From assembly GCF_040049275.1 (NCBI RefSeq), contig NZ_JBDZDT010000003.1:641631-705630 (forward strand): DNA of 64,000 bases, in the 5' to 3' direction. Shown piece after piece: positions 8,458 to 17,655 of this stretch (position 1 is the stretch's first letter; each line of letters starts with the position of its first letter). Made by a program: the position numbers and the translations under genes. Below the pieces are notes generated by a model. It was given only the letters and a program-made list of their open reading frames with translations, had not been told where the DNA came from and did not search any database. The stretch is from Aquabacter sp040049275. GTDB taxonomy: Bacteria > Pseudomonadota > Alphaproteobacteria > Rhizobiales > Xanthobacteraceae.

Positions 8458-9365
8458 CAACGGTAGACGATCAGCGCGGATTTGCGCAGGTCCGCCAGCA
8501 GCTTCTTGGATTCCGCGACGAATTGGGTGGAGGCGAGCTGCTCCTTGATGTCGCGCTTCTGGGAGCTTTCGCCCTTCACCGGTGTCTTCCCGCACACCGC
8601 GAAGATCTCGACCCCCGACTGGGTCACCTCCGGCGGGGTCAGCCGCCCCACATCGGTCTTGTTGAGCACTGCCTGCAATGCCGCCGGCATGTCGGAGGAC
8701 AGGCGCAGGACTGGCGAGCGCACCACCACCTCCTTCAGGCCTTTGGCGGATTCCAGGCCCGCATCGCAGTCCGTGAACTTCGCCTTGAAGGCGTTCGCCT
8801 CGGCGAGCCGCCCTCCATAATTGGAGGAGCCGCGCGGCACCACGAAGATGATGGGATAGAGCTTGTATTCGGTGGAGACGAGATCCGCATTGCCCTTGGT
8901 GTTCAGGGCGGCGATCACGTCGGTGTCGCGCACATTGATGGTGGGCGCCTTCGCCCGCACATATTGCTGCCAGACATTGTCTGCGCGCAGCTTGCTCTTG
9001 AAGGTGCGCGCGTCGAGGCCCTGCTGGGCGAAGCCGGCGGTGAGCTGCTCGGCGGTGCGGCCGCTGCGCGAGGCCACGTTCGCAAAGAGCTTGTCGAGCT
9101 CTTCGTCGTCCACCTCGATGCCAAGCCTGGACGCCGTCTGCACCTTGATGCGCTCGTCGATCAGCTCTTCCAAAGTCTCCTTCGCACCGGGCTGCTTGTC
9201 GCCGATGAGCACGTGGAGCTTCTGGCGCTGAGCCACGTCATAGGAGGTGATGGGCCGGCCATTGACCATCACAAGGATCTGCTGGGCCTCCGCCGAGCTC
9301 CCCCATGCGCCAACAAGGGCGATCAGGAGCCCGAGGATCGGCAGGAAGCGGGCACGGGTCAGCAT
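8457..9365 (-). CDS. surA: SurA-like periplasmic chaperone/peptidyl-prolyl isomerase
   Basis: Periplasmic chaperone expected to escort outer-membrane proteins, including LptD, to the BAM complex. The ATG at 9365 gives a clear signal peptide (MLTRARFLPILGLLIALVG, cleavage near AEAQ). The SurA N-terminal domain follows (MVNGRPITSYDVAQRQKL; LIDERIKVQTASRLGIEV). The C-terminal half resembles only a divergent parvulin domain, and the protein is 302 residues against about 430 for the enterobacterial enzyme, so isomerase activity is uncertain. This shorter form is usual in rhizobia. Position directly after lptD and before pdxA supports the name. Confidence 0.85.
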   Translation of the reverse strand: MLTRARFLPILGLLIALVGAWGSSAEAQQILVMVNGRPITSYDVAQRQKLHVLIGDKQPGAKETLEELIDERIKVQTASRLGIEVDDEELDKLFANVASRSGRTAEQLTAGFAQQGLDARTFKSKLRADNVWQQYVRAKAPTINVRDTDVIAALNTKGNADLVSTEYKLYPIIFVVPRGSSNYGGRLAEANAFKAKFTDCDAGLESAKGLKEVVVRSPVLRLSSDMPAALQAVLNKTDVGRLTPPEVTQSGVEIFAVCGKTPVKGESSQKRDIKEQLASTQFVAESKKLLADLRKSALIVYR

Positions 9366-9510
9366 GATGTCATCCGGGAATGGCTCTTCTGGCGATGGTC
9401 CGCCCGATACGGGCTCAGGCAGACCACCCGCCGATACGCAAAACGTATCTTGCGGGCTCCTGTGGCGGCAATACGGCCAACCTTGCGTCAGCGCAATCCC
9501 GGAGGCCAAT

Positions 9511-12003
9511 TCAGTTCGAGCCCGTGGAGGTGGAGATACGGCTCTGCCCCAAGGTCCGCAGACCGATAGTCAGCATCACCATATTGCTCGGCTCCGTCTC
9601 GTAGGGACCATTCAGCGAGTAGTTGGAGATATAGCTGAGCGCCAGGGTGAAGCAGTCATCGGCATAGGTCACACCGAATGTGGTCATGTCGACGCCGGAT
9701 TGGGCGATGTTGTAGCGCACGCCGCCGGCTACCGACCATTCGTTGGTCAGGCGATAGGAGGCGCTGGTATAGATGCCTTCGCGCTCCTCGTAGTAACCGA
9801 GTAGCGGCTGTGGCGCATACAGCCCGTAGACCGCCGAGACGCCAACGCGGTCCCAGGCGAAGCGCCCTTCCAGCTCCAGGCGTTGCAGGGAGAGATTGTC
9901 TTCGTCGAAGCGGAAGCGGGAGACGAATTCAAGATTGCTGGTGGGCGAATAGCTGAAGCGTGCCACATAGTCGGAGACATTCGTCTCTAGCCCGGATTCC
10001 AGGCCGGTATTGGCCATGTCGCCCTGGGCGAACGAATTGATGCCGAAAAGGTGATAGGACTGACCGACAAGGGCAGTGATGAGGCCCGCATTGTTAAGCG
10101 CGGCGGTATAGGTGATGCCCACGTTCAGGCGCCCGCCGCCCTCCACCCGGTCATAGCCGGAATATTTGTTCACCTCGAACAGGTTGTTGTCGTCGAAGAC
10201 GAGGCTCTGGGCGTCCTCGTTCGGCAGCTTGCCGATCCCGGTCTCGTTCGGGCGGATGACCAGCTGGGCGCGCGGCTCGATGGTCTGCGTGCCCCAGCTC
10301 TCCACCGAGATGAATGGATAACGATAATCGAGGCCGATCGCCGGCATGCCGCGGATCAGGTCCTCCTCGCCGGACTGAAGCGGGTTCTGGCCGGGAAGGA
10401 CCGGACCTCCGGTATAGCTCGCCGGCATCGAGCCGATGTCGGCATGGGCCAGATCCACCCGGGCGCTGGCGAACGGCGTCCAGATCTGGCCAGCCTGGTC
10501 GGTGATCGACCGTTTCCAGTAGAGCTCTGCGCTGAGGCGCTGGTATTCGCCGGGCGCGCCGCGCAGCAGGCACTGCGTGGGATTCGGATTGGTGAGGGCG
10601 CACGCGCCCGCCGGGATGCCCACGCCGCCCAATGGGAAGGACGTGGTGGAGGACATGCCGACGAAATCGGCCTCGTTGCGCGATACGGAGTTGAAGTTCA
10701 CCTTCACGCCCGCTTCGCCGCCGAAGATCGGATTTCCGAACACGTAGTCGTAATTGAAGGTGCCGACCACCGGGATCATGTCCTGGTTGTCGGTCACTGA
10801 CAGGCCGAGGAAATAGAGGCCGCGCACATCGAAGAAGCTGCGGTCGCCCTGCCCGGTCAGATAGAGCTGGGAGGTCACCTCGGTGGGCACGGCGCTCAAG
10901 AGGCCGAGCGCGTCCCTATAGTCGCTGAGATGGTAGTCATTGATGAAGGTGCGGTCGGAAGCGAGCGTGCCGTCCCAGCCCCATTTCCACTGGTCGCTGA
11001 GCGTGAACTCGCCCTTGCTCTGCACGATGCCGCGATTGTCGCGGTAGCCCGGCAGGCCCGCAAACGCCTGCTTGTCCTGCTGCATGATGCCGGCGGCCCG
11101 GATGTCATAGGAGCCGTTCATCAGGCGCTGGCGCCACTCCCCCTGCATGAGGAGGCCCTGCTCGGTGTAGTAGACCGGCGTGACCGTGATGTCGCGGTCA
11201 GGCGCGATATTCCAGAAATAGGGAATGCCAAAGCCGAAGCCGAGATTGCTGGAATTCGCGAAGATCGGCGTCAGGAAGCCGGTCTTGCGTTTCACCGTCG
11301 GATCGGGACTGGAGAAATACGGGAAGTACGCGATGGGCAGACCGAAAAACTCCAAGGTGGCGTCCTTGTAGTAGATCATCTGCTCGTTCTGGTTGTGGAT
11401 GATGCGCGCAGCCTTCACCTGCCAGAGCGGCGGCCGCTCGGGATGGTCCTTGCAGGGCTCGCAGGCGGTGTAGACGCCGTTCTGGAGAACCGTGATGTTG
11501 CCTTCCTGCCGGTCGGCCCGGGAGGCGGCAAAATGGGTGCGGTCGACCGTGTCCACCCGCAGGGAATGAATGAAGCCTTCCTTGAAGTCCTCGGTGAGCT
11601 GAAGGCTTTCGGCATTGATGATATTGCCGTCCTTCTGCTTCAGCCGGACGTTGCCTTCGGCGATCACCAGGTTCCGGTTGCGGTCGAACGTGACCTTCTG
11701 CGCCTCGAGGCTGGCGCCGTCATAATAGAGCTGGACGTTGCCCACCGCGCCGACGGTGTTCTTCTCATAGTCGTAGACCAGCTCATCGGCGGTCACGAGC
11801 ATCTTCTTGTTGGGATCTTCTTTCGGCGCGGAGAAGGTGTTTGTCATGCTGTTGATGGGGCTTTGCGCAGCCGCAGGGGCGGCGCCGAGCAGCATCAGGA
11901 CCATCAGAGCACAGGCCAAAGCACAGCCGTTCCCGGTGCGGCGCACAATGCGCCGCCAGGCAATAGCCACCCACCCTTCCGCGGGAGTGAACCCGACGGT
12001 CAT
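9511..12003 (-). CDS. lptD: LPS-assembly outer-membrane protein LptD
   Basis: Beta-barrel that with LptE inserts lipopolysaccharide into the outer leaflet. The start ATG at 12003 overlaps the lptG stop by four bases. There is a hydrophobic secretion signal ending near PAAAQ (about residue 48), an N-terminal OstA/LptA-like domain (LVTADELVYDYEKNTVGAVGNV, about 60-200) and a long C-terminal barrel rich in aromatic strands. Cys pairs are present (ACEPCKD and CALTNPNPTQC), which may serve the disulfide step, but they do not line up simply with the E. coli pattern. 830 residues is in the family range. Confidence 0.95.
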   Translation of the reverse strand: MTVGFTPAEGWVAIAWRRIVRRTGNGCALACALMVLMLLGAAPAAAQSPINSMTNTFSAPKEDPNKKMLVTADELVYDYEKNTVGAVGNVQLYYDGASLEAQKVTFDRNRNLVIAEGNVRLKQKDGNIINAESLQLTEDFKEGFIHSLRVDTVDRTHFAASRADRQEGNITVLQNGVYTACEPCKDHPERPPLWQVKAARIIHNQNEQMIYYKDATLEFFGLPIAYFPYFSSPDPTVKRKTGFLTPIFANSSNLGFGFGIPYFWNIAPDRDITVTPVYYTEQGLLMQGEWRQRLMNGSYDIRAAGIMQQDKQAFAGLPGYRDNRGIVQSKGEFTLSDQWKWGWDGTLASDRTFINDYHLSDYRDALGLLSAVPTEVTSQLYLTGQGDRSFFDVRGLYFLGLSVTDNQDMIPVVGTFNYDYVFGNPIFGGEAGVKVNFNSVSRNEADFVGMSSTTSFPLGGVGIPAGACALTNPNPTQCLLRGAPGEYQRLSAELYWKRSITDQAGQIWTPFASARVDLAHADIGSMPASYTGGPVLPGQNPLQSGEEDLIRGMPAIGLDYRYPFISVESWGTQTIEPRAQLVIRPNETGIGKLPNEDAQSLVFDDNNLFEVNKYSGYDRVEGGGRLNVGITYTAALNNAGLITALVGQSYHLFGINSFAQGDMANTGLESGLETNVSDYVARFSYSPTSNLEFVSRFRFDEDNLSLQRLELEGRFAWDRVGVSAVYGLYAPQPLLGYYEEREGIYTSASYRLTNEWSVAGGVRYNIAQSGVDMTTFGVTYADDCFTLALSYISNYSLNGPYETEPSNMVMLTIGLRTLGQSRISTSTGSN

Positions 12004-13097
12004 CCGTCCTCCCGGTGCAACAGAACCAAAACCCCCAGGAAAATCCCCGCCACTGCAGGAAACCACGCAGCAGCAATGGGATGGACCACTCCAGCTTCTC
12101 CTAGATCTTCCGCAAGCTTGGTCCCCAGATAAAGCAGAAAGCCGGCAACGACGCCACCGAGAATCGTCTGCCCCACCCCTCCGAACCGGAAGATGCGCAG
12201 CCCCACCACGGCGGCGATGAACACCATCGCCACCAGCAGGAACGGGCGCGCCAAAAGACTCTGGAGCTGGAGCCTGTACCGCGCCGCACCAAAACCTGCC
12301 TGCTCGGCGCTCTCGATCGCCTCCGGAAGTTGCCAAAAGGACACGGTTTCCGCGGACAGGAGGCTGTCCTGGATCTGCGCCGGATTGAGATTGGTGGCGA
12401 TCAGGTAGCTGTCGAATTTCTGCTGCTCGAAGCCCGGAATCAGCACTCGGACGTCCTTCAGAACCCAGTAACCATAATCGAGAGTCGCCGACTTCGCCTC
12501 CACCCGCTCGATGACCCGGTCGTGCTTGTCGAACTCGAAGACGGTCACGTTCAGGAGCTCCCGCCCGCCCTGCTGGGTGGCGGCCGCCTGGATGACGGCT
12601 TGGCCGTCGACGCTCTGCTGGCGAATCCAGAACGTTCCCTTCCCCTGGGTAAGAAGCCCGCCGGAAGGGGAGGAGTTGAAAATGTCGCTCTCCATGCGAT
12701 TCGCGCGTTCCTTGAACTCCGCCGAGACGGGGTTGAAGACGCAGGTGGCGAACACGCCGATCAGGAATGCCACGAAGATGGCCGGAAAGGTGAACTGCCA
12801 GGCCGAGAGCCCCACGGCCCGCGCCACCACCAGCTCAAGCCGCCGGGACAGCATCACGAAAGAGGCGATGCCGCCGAACAGCACGGCGAACGGCAGAAGC
12901 TGCTCGGTGAAGGCGGGCGCGCGATAGAGGGTGAGAAGCGCCACCATGCTGGTGGTGACGGCATCCCGGTCCGCCGTGCGCCGGCTCATCTCGAGGAAAT
13001 CCACGAGCATGATCAGCGCCACGCAGGAGAAAAAGATCATCACCACGGCCGAGAAGAAGCGGCGGGCGAAATAGAAGCCGAGGAGCCGTCCGATCAT
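12000..13097 (-). CDS. lptG: LPS export ABC transporter permease LptG
   Basis: Inner-membrane permease of the LptB2FG complex that extracts LPS and pushes it onto the LptC-LptA bridge. The 365-residue protein has the family layout: three N-terminal transmembrane segments (about residues 12-34, 62-82, 100-122), a periplasmic beta-jellyroll (about 125-270), then three C-terminal segments. It starts three bases after the lptF stop and overlaps lptD. Assigned as LptG because it is the second permease and precedes lptD; distinguishing F from G is by order and similarity. Confidence 0.93.
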   Translation of the reverse strand: MIGRLLGFYFARRFFSAVVMIFFSCVALIMLVDFLEMSRRTADRDAVTTSMVALLTLYRAPAFTEQLLPFAVLFGGIASFVMLSRRLELVVARAVGLSAWQFTFPAIFVAFLIGVFATCVFNPVSAEFKERANRMESDIFNSSPSGGLLTQGKGTFWIRQQSVDGQAVIQAAATQQGGRELLNVTVFEFDKHDRVIERVEAKSATLDYGYWVLKDVRVLIPGFEQQKFDSYLIATNLNPAQIQDSLLSAETVSFWQLPEAIESAEQAGFGAARYRLQLQSLLARPFLLVAMVFIAAVVGLRIFRFGGVGQTILGGVVAGFLLYLGTKLAEDLGEAGVVHPIAAAWFPAVAGIFLGVLVLLHREDG

Positions 13098-13100
13098 GGA

Positions 13101-14261
13101 TCAGGATGCCGTCAGCCGCGTCACGCTCTGCGAGATCTTGTCGGCGAACCGCACCATCGCCTGGGGCGGGGCGAACCGGATCCACCCCTGGAGGGCGAAC
13201 GCGCACAAGATGATGCAGGAGATCGGCAGGAGGTAGGCGACGGGCACCGCCGCCTCCGAGGTGCGCAGCTGCCCGCCCACCACGAAGGAGGCGATCTGCA
13301 GGCCCACCATGATGGGGATGATGGCCGCGAGCGCGAGGCCACGGCTCTGGCGCGTGGTGCGCGGACGGGCTAGCGCGGCGGCCGCCACGGCGAAGAAGGC
13401 CAGGGGATAGAGGCCGGCGGAGAGCCGCTTGTGCACCTCCTCGCGGAAACGGCCCGACTGCCCGATCTTCATGTAGAGGTCGCTCGCAGGAGGGTTGAGC
13501 ACATATTCAAACTGCCGCTCGCTCGGGCGGATGTCCGAGCCTTGGCCCCCCGGGGCGAGGCCGTCGAGGCCGAAGGCGTAGCGCTGGAACGCCACCACCG
13601 AGCCATTGCTCGCGGCGCCCGGTGTGCGGCGGTGGATGGAGCCGTCCTCCAGCACGAGGAAGATACCATTGGGGGTTTCGACGATCTGGCCACGGTCGGC
13701 GATATAGGTGGATATTTCCTTTTCGCGCGCATCGTCGATGAAAATGCCGCGCATGACGCCGTTACTCGCACGCTCCCGCATGTGAAAGACGAGGCCCGGC
13801 GAGAGGGTCACGAACCGCCCGGGCTGCGCCACGAATGACACCACGTCCGCCCGCACCCGCGAGACCTGGTCGCGGAAGGTGCGAAGGCTCGCCGGAACGA
13901 GGTCGATGGAAAGCGCCGCGACAAAGATCGACACCAGGATGGCGAGCACGATCATGGGGCGCAGCATGCGCCAATGGCTCATGCCGGCGGCGGACATCAC
14001 CACGATCTCGGAATCGCCGTTCAGCTTCAGGAGCGTATAGGCGGTGGCGATGAACAGCGCGGCCGGCGCGATCACCAGCACCAGGGTCGGCATGGTCAGG
14101 CTGGTGATGGCGAGGAAGGCGAGGATGGTCTGGCCCTGGCTCGTCACGAGATCAAGCTGCCGCAACGCCTGGGTCGACCAGATCATGGCGGAGAGGACCA
14201 CCGTCACCCCGAGAAAGGCCGTCGCAGCGGTGACAAAGATATACCGGTCGAGACGGGACAT
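13101..14261 (-). CDS. lptF: LPS export ABC transporter permease LptF
   Basis: Partner of LptG in the LPS extraction complex. The start ATG at 14261 gives MSRLDRYIFVTAATAFLGV, the typical beginning; 386 residues. Three N-terminal transmembrane helices, a periplasmic domain (about residues 125-270) and three C-terminal helices match the YjgP/YjgQ family. First gene of the lpt run; the 96-bp gap to mepA upstream probably contains the operon promoter, though no clear boxes were seen. Confidence 0.93.
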   Translation of the reverse strand: MSRLDRYIFVTAATAFLGVTVVLSAMIWSTQALRQLDLVTSQGQTILAFLAITSLTMPTLVLVIAPAALFIATAYTLLKLNGDSEIVVMSAAGMSHWRMLRPMIVLAILVSIFVAALSIDLVPASLRTFRDQVSRVRADVVSFVAQPGRFVTLSPGLVFHMRERASNGVMRGIFIDDAREKEISTYIADRGQIVETPNGIFLVLEDGSIHRRTPGAASNGSVVAFQRYAFGLDGLAPGGQGSDIRPSERQFEYVLNPPASDLYMKIGQSGRFREEVHKRLSAGLYPLAFFAVAAAALARPRTTRQSRGLALAAIIPIMVGLQIASFVVGGQLRTSEAAVPVAYLLPISCIILCAFALQGWIRFAPPQAMVRFADKISQSVTRLTAS

Positions 14262-14357
14262 GCATGCGTTTCCGATGCGCTCGCCGCCCCGGCGCGCCTC
14301 TTTCTGGAATTGGTCTTGGATAGCCGCTCCCAGCCTGCAGCGCAAACCGGGGCGGGT

Positions 14358-15242
14358 TTAGCGGGCGTCCAGTACCGCCGTGCAGGCGGCCGGCAGGTCG
14401 GCCAGGGTCATGGGCGGCTTGGGCTTCGGCGGCTCCTTCGGCGGCTTAGGGTGGAGCACCTCGTCGGTGAACCACCAGGCGAGTTCCGCGCCGCAGCCGT
14501 CGCCGGCGGGCGGGGGCTCCTGGGGGCGGCAGTCCGGGCTGTCCTTCTGGCAGAACAAGCGCACATGCATGTGAGTGTCGTGCCCCCAATAGGGACGCAC
14601 CTTGGCAAGCCAACCCTTGTCGTCCCCGGCAGCGCGGCAGAGCGCCTTCTTGATGGCGGCGTTGACGAAGACCCGCTCCACCTGGCTATCCGAAGCCGCA
14701 GCGCGGATCACCGCCACCTGGTCCTTGGTGAAGACGGCGGGGTTCACGTCCAGCCGGTCGGGGCGCACCATCATGACGGCGGACTTGCTCTCGCGATCTG
14801 CCCGGCTCAGCTCTTTCCCAGGGCTCGGGGTCAGCCAGATGTCGGCGTCGAGGCCAACCTGATGGGAAGCATGGCCGGTGCGCATGGGACCACCGCGCGG
14901 CTGCGACATGTCGCCCACCAGGATACCGGGCCAGGAGGAGACCTTCGGCACCTCGGCGGCGAACCGCTCGATGAAGGCGACGAGCGCGGGATGGCCCCAA
15001 TTGCGGTTGCGCGACAGGCGCATGGCCTGCCAGAGTGGCCCCACGTCGCCCGGCCCGTCCACCGGCAGCGCGGTGGCGCCCGCAATGCAGCCCTTGGAAT
15101 AGAAGCCGATGGAGCGTGTGGCGAGGGCCGCCGGGCTTTCCACGGCGCCGAACAGCTCCTTGGCGGGCGCAGCCGGCGTCTGCGCCCGGGCGGCGCCGGC
15201 ACAAGCAAGCAAAGCGGCGGCGGCAAGAAGCAGCGCGCGCAT
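14358..15242 (-). CDS. mepA: Penicillin-insensitive murein endopeptidase MepA
   Basis: Periplasmic zinc endopeptidase cutting DD (and LD) cross-links of peptidoglycan. The signal peptide is clear (MRALLLAAAALLACAGAARA). Metal-binding residues lie in HASHQVGLDADIW and HDTHMHVR, and MRLSRNRNWGHP and YWGHDTH match the family. The C-terminus is a Pro/Lys-rich stretch (PKPPKEPPKPKPP). It starts two bases after the der stop, so it is the last gene of that operon. 294 residues fits the LAS-type MepA family. Confidence 0.93.
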   Translation of the reverse strand: MRALLLAAAALLACAGAARAQTPAAPAKELFGAVESPAALATRSIGFYSKGCIAGATALPVDGPGDVGPLWQAMRLSRNRNWGHPALVAFIERFAAEVPKVSSWPGILVGDMSQPRGGPMRTGHASHQVGLDADIWLTPSPGKELSRADRESKSAVMMVRPDRLDVNPAVFTKDQVAVIRAAASDSQVERVFVNAAIKKALCRAAGDDKGWLAKVRPYWGHDTHMHVRLFCQKDSPDCRPQEPPPAGDGCGAELAWWFTDEVLHPKPPKEPPKPKPPMTLADLPAACTAVLDAR

Positions 15243-15244
15243 GC

Positions 15245-16609
15245 TCAATCCCGCTTCTTGTCGTAGGGATTGTCCTTTTCCCGCAAGGTGAAGCGGATGG
15301 GCACGCCGATCAGCCCGAACGTGTCGCGCAGGCCATTGGCGAGATAGCGCAGATAGCTTTCGGGAATGGCTTCGGGGCGGGAGCAGAAGATGACGAAGGT
15401 GGGCGGGCGCGCCTTGTGCTGCGTCATGTAGCGGATCTTCACCCGCCGGCCCGACACCGCCGGCGGGGGATGGGAATCGGTCGCCTCCTCGAGGAAGCGG
15501 TTGAGCGGGTTGGTGGGGATGCGGGTGTTCCACACCCGGTGCGTCTCCACCACCGCTTCCAGAAGCTTGCCGAGGCCGCGCCCTGTGAGGCCGGAGAGAT
15601 GGACGATGGGCACGCCCCTCACCTGCGGCAGCCAATGGTCCGCCTCCTCGCGCAGCTTGCCCAGCACGTGCGGGTCGGTGATGAGGTCCGACTTGTTGTA
15701 GCCGAGCACCAGCGCGCGGCCCTCGCGCACCACGAGGTCGGCGATGCGCAGGTCCTGCTCCTCGAAGGGGCGCTCCGCATCCATGAGCACGATCACCACT
15801 TCGGCGAACTTCATGGCGCGCAGGCCGTCGGCCGCAGACAGCTTCTCCAGCTTGTCCTCGATGCGCGCACGCCGGCGCAGGCCGGCGGTGTCGTAGAATT
15901 CGAAGCGCTTATCCCGCCATTCCAGCTCCACCGAGATGGAATCGCGGGTGATACCGGCCTCGGGGCCGGTCAGAAGCCGGTCCTCGCCGAGCAGCCGGTT
16001 GATGAGCGTGGACTTTCCGGCGTTTGGCCGGCCGAGGACCGCCACCTTAATGGGGCGGTCTTCCTTGTCGTCCTCGTCTTCGTCTTCATCCTCATCCGGA
16101 CGCTGCCTGGTCTGCTCCGGCAGCGCCTCCCGCAAGGCGTCGTAAAGCTCGGAGAGCCCTTCGCCGTGCTCTGACGAAATGGGGAGCGGCGTGCCGAGGC
16201 CCAGCGCATAGGCCTCCATGGTCCCCGCTTCGCCGCCCCGGCCCTCGCTTTTGTTGGCAACGAGGATGACGGGCTTGCCGGACCGCCGCACCAGGCCGGC
16301 GAAGGCGCGGTCGGTGGGGGTGAGGCCGATGCGGGCGTCGATCATGAAGAGGATGGCGTCGGCATCGCCGATGGCCGCCTCGGTCTGGCCGCGCATGCGT
16401 CCTTCAAGGGAGGCGGCATCCGCTTCTTCCAGGCCCGCCGTGTCGACGATGCGGAAGGACAGATCGCCGAGCCGCGCATCCCCCTCGCGCCGGTCGCGGG
16501 TCACGCCCGGCCGGTCGTCCACCAAGGCGAGCTTCTTGCCCACCAGGCGGTTGAAAAGGGTCGACTTGCCCACATTGGGGCGCCCGACAATGGCGAGGGT
16601 GAAGGACAT
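15245..16609 (-). CDS. der: Ribosome-assembly GTPase Der (EngA)
   Basis: Essential GTPase with two tandem G domains acting in 50S subunit maturation. G1 motifs GRPNVGKST (residues 9-17) and GRPNAGKST mark the two domains; DTAGLEE and DTAGLRR are the G3 motifs; NKSE and NKSD are the G4 motifs. A KH-like C-terminal domain follows (VSGRRVKIRYMTQHKARPP). A very acidic linker (DEDEDEDEDD) separates the G domains. The ATG at 16609 is chosen because it starts at MSFTLAIVGRP. Confidence 0.96.
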   Translation of the reverse strand: MSFTLAIVGRPNVGKSTLFNRLVGKKLALVDDRPGVTRDRREGDARLGDLSFRIVDTAGLEEADAASLEGRMRGQTEAAIGDADAILFMIDARIGLTPTDRAFAGLVRRSGKPVILVANKSEGRGGEAGTMEAYALGLGTPLPISSEHGEGLSELYDALREALPEQTRQRPDEDEDEDEDDKEDRPIKVAVLGRPNAGKSTLINRLLGEDRLLTGPEAGITRDSISVELEWRDKRFEFYDTAGLRRRARIEDKLEKLSAADGLRAMKFAEVVIVLMDAERPFEEQDLRIADLVVREGRALVLGYNKSDLITDPHVLGKLREEADHWLPQVRGVPIVHLSGLTGRGLGKLLEAVVETHRVWNTRIPTNPLNRFLEEATDSHPPPAVSGRRVKIRYMTQHKARPPTFVIFCSRPEAIPESYLRYLANGLRDTFGLIGVPIRFTLREKDNPYDKKRD

Positions 16610-16637
16610 GTTCGCTCCGCCCGACGGGCTTCGGGCC

Positions 16638-16904
16638 TTAGTTGCCGGGTCTGGTCGAAGCGCCGGGCGACGGGGTGCCGGCGTTCGTAGCTGTCGGTGC
16701 AGACACCGCAATGTTGGAATTGCTGGGCTGGGCCACCGGAGCGGTATAGCTCACGCCGGGCACGCCTTCAGGGAACACCTGATGGCGCTCGCCGGACAGT
16801 GGCGTCTCCTTCTCGGAGAAGGGGTTGATCTTGTCGAACGTCTCGCAGCCGGCAAGGCCGGAGGCGAGCACCAGAGCGAGGGCGAGACGCACGGGCCGGA
16901 ACAT
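16638..16904 (-). CDS. Small lipoprotein resembling the N-terminal leader of BamB
   Basis: An 88-residue predicted lipoprotein: signal segment MFRPVRLALALVLASGLAGC with a clear lipobox (LAGC), then CETFDKINPFSEKETPLSGER and a low-complexity Ser/Thr/Pro/Asn tail. The NPF-[ST]-EKE-x-PL-x-GER stretch resembles the segment after the acylated Cys in alphaproteobacterial BamB proteins (recalled, not searched). The PQQ-type beta-propeller that should follow is absent; der starts 28 bp after the stop. BamB normally sits exactly here, between the YfgM-like gene and der, so this may be a reduced BamB or an independent lipoprotein. Function unknown. Confidence 0.75.
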   Translation of the reverse strand: MFRPVRLALALVLASGLAGCETFDKINPFSEKETPLSGERHQVFPEGVPGVSYTAPVAQPSNSNIAVSAPTATNAGTPSPGASTRPGN

Positions 16905-16912
16905 GGCGGGCC

Positions 16913-17593
16913 TCACTGTGTGGGAGCCGCGGGCGCGGCGGACGGCGGGACGGCGGACGCGGTCAGCGTCTTGATGAGCTGCGCCTGGTTGCGGACGCTC
17001 GGGGGAACCTCGGGATCGTCCAGAATCCATTGCGCGGTCTTGTTGGCCGCGGCGAAATCGCCGGCCTTGAACTGCGCCAGAGCGAGAATCTGGCGGGCCG
17101 AATGGCGCATGGCGCCATTTCCTTCCGCAATCGCCTGCACCCTCTGGGCAATATCGGCGAGCGGAGCCGTATCCACCAGGAGCAGCGCCGCCCGAATGCG
17201 GGCCACGTCGCGGCTGAGCCCGCCGATGGACGAATCGGCGGCGAGCGCATCATAGGCAGCGACCCCGGCGGCCCTGTCCGTGGTGGAGAGGGCGCCGGCG
17301 GCGCGGAAGCGCGCCAGCACGCGGTATCCCGCCGTACCGTCCTTGGCCAGCTCGTCGAAGGCGGCTTCCGCCTCCTTGGCCTTGCCATCAGCGAGCAGCT
17401 GGTTCGCAGTCTCGAAACGCGCGCCGGAGGCCTGCGCCTGCTTCAGGCTCCAATAGCGGTAGCCGCTCCAGGCCCCCGCGGCGGCGATGATGGCGACGCA
17501 AAGGAGGATGATATAGATGCCGAAGCGGTCCCAGAGGCGGCGAAACCTGTCGCGCCTCAGGTCCTCTTCGATTTCGTGAAAAATGTCCGTCAT
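16913..17593 (-). CDS. YfgM-like tetratricopeptide membrane protein
   Basis: A 226-residue ancillary protein of the YfgM/DUF2133 type: an N-terminal cytoplasmic stretch (MTDIFHEIEEDLRRDRFRRL), one transmembrane helix (about residues 25-47), then an alpha-helical periplasmic region with TPR-like repeats, and a Pro/Ala tail. In E. coli YfgM associates with SecYEG and PpiD; a role in handing proteins to periplasmic chaperones is inferred here. It is the first gene of the YfgM-lipoprotein-der-mepA operon, eight bases before the lipoprotein start. Confidence 0.85.
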   Translation of the reverse strand: MTDIFHEIEEDLRRDRFRRLWDRFGIYIILLCVAIIAAAGAWSGYRYWSLKQAQASGARFETANQLLADGKAKEAEAAFDELAKDGTAGYRVLARFRAAGALSTTDRAAGVAAYDALAADSSIGGLSRDVARIRAALLLVDTAPLADIAQRVQAIAEGNGAMRHSARQILALAQFKAGDFAAANKTAQWILDDPEVPPSVRNQAQLIKTLTASAVPPSAAPAAPTQ

Positions 17594-17655
17594 GCCAGGT
17601 CCGAGAAAGCAGGCCGCCGGGCGGCGCGGCCGCGCTCCCGGTGAGGGCGCGTAAA

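Noticed and set aside
9511..12336. LptD with a 111-residue N-terminal extension
   Set aside because: The extension overlaps lptG in another frame; the ATG at 12003 overlaps the lptG stop by four bases and yields a proper signal peptide.
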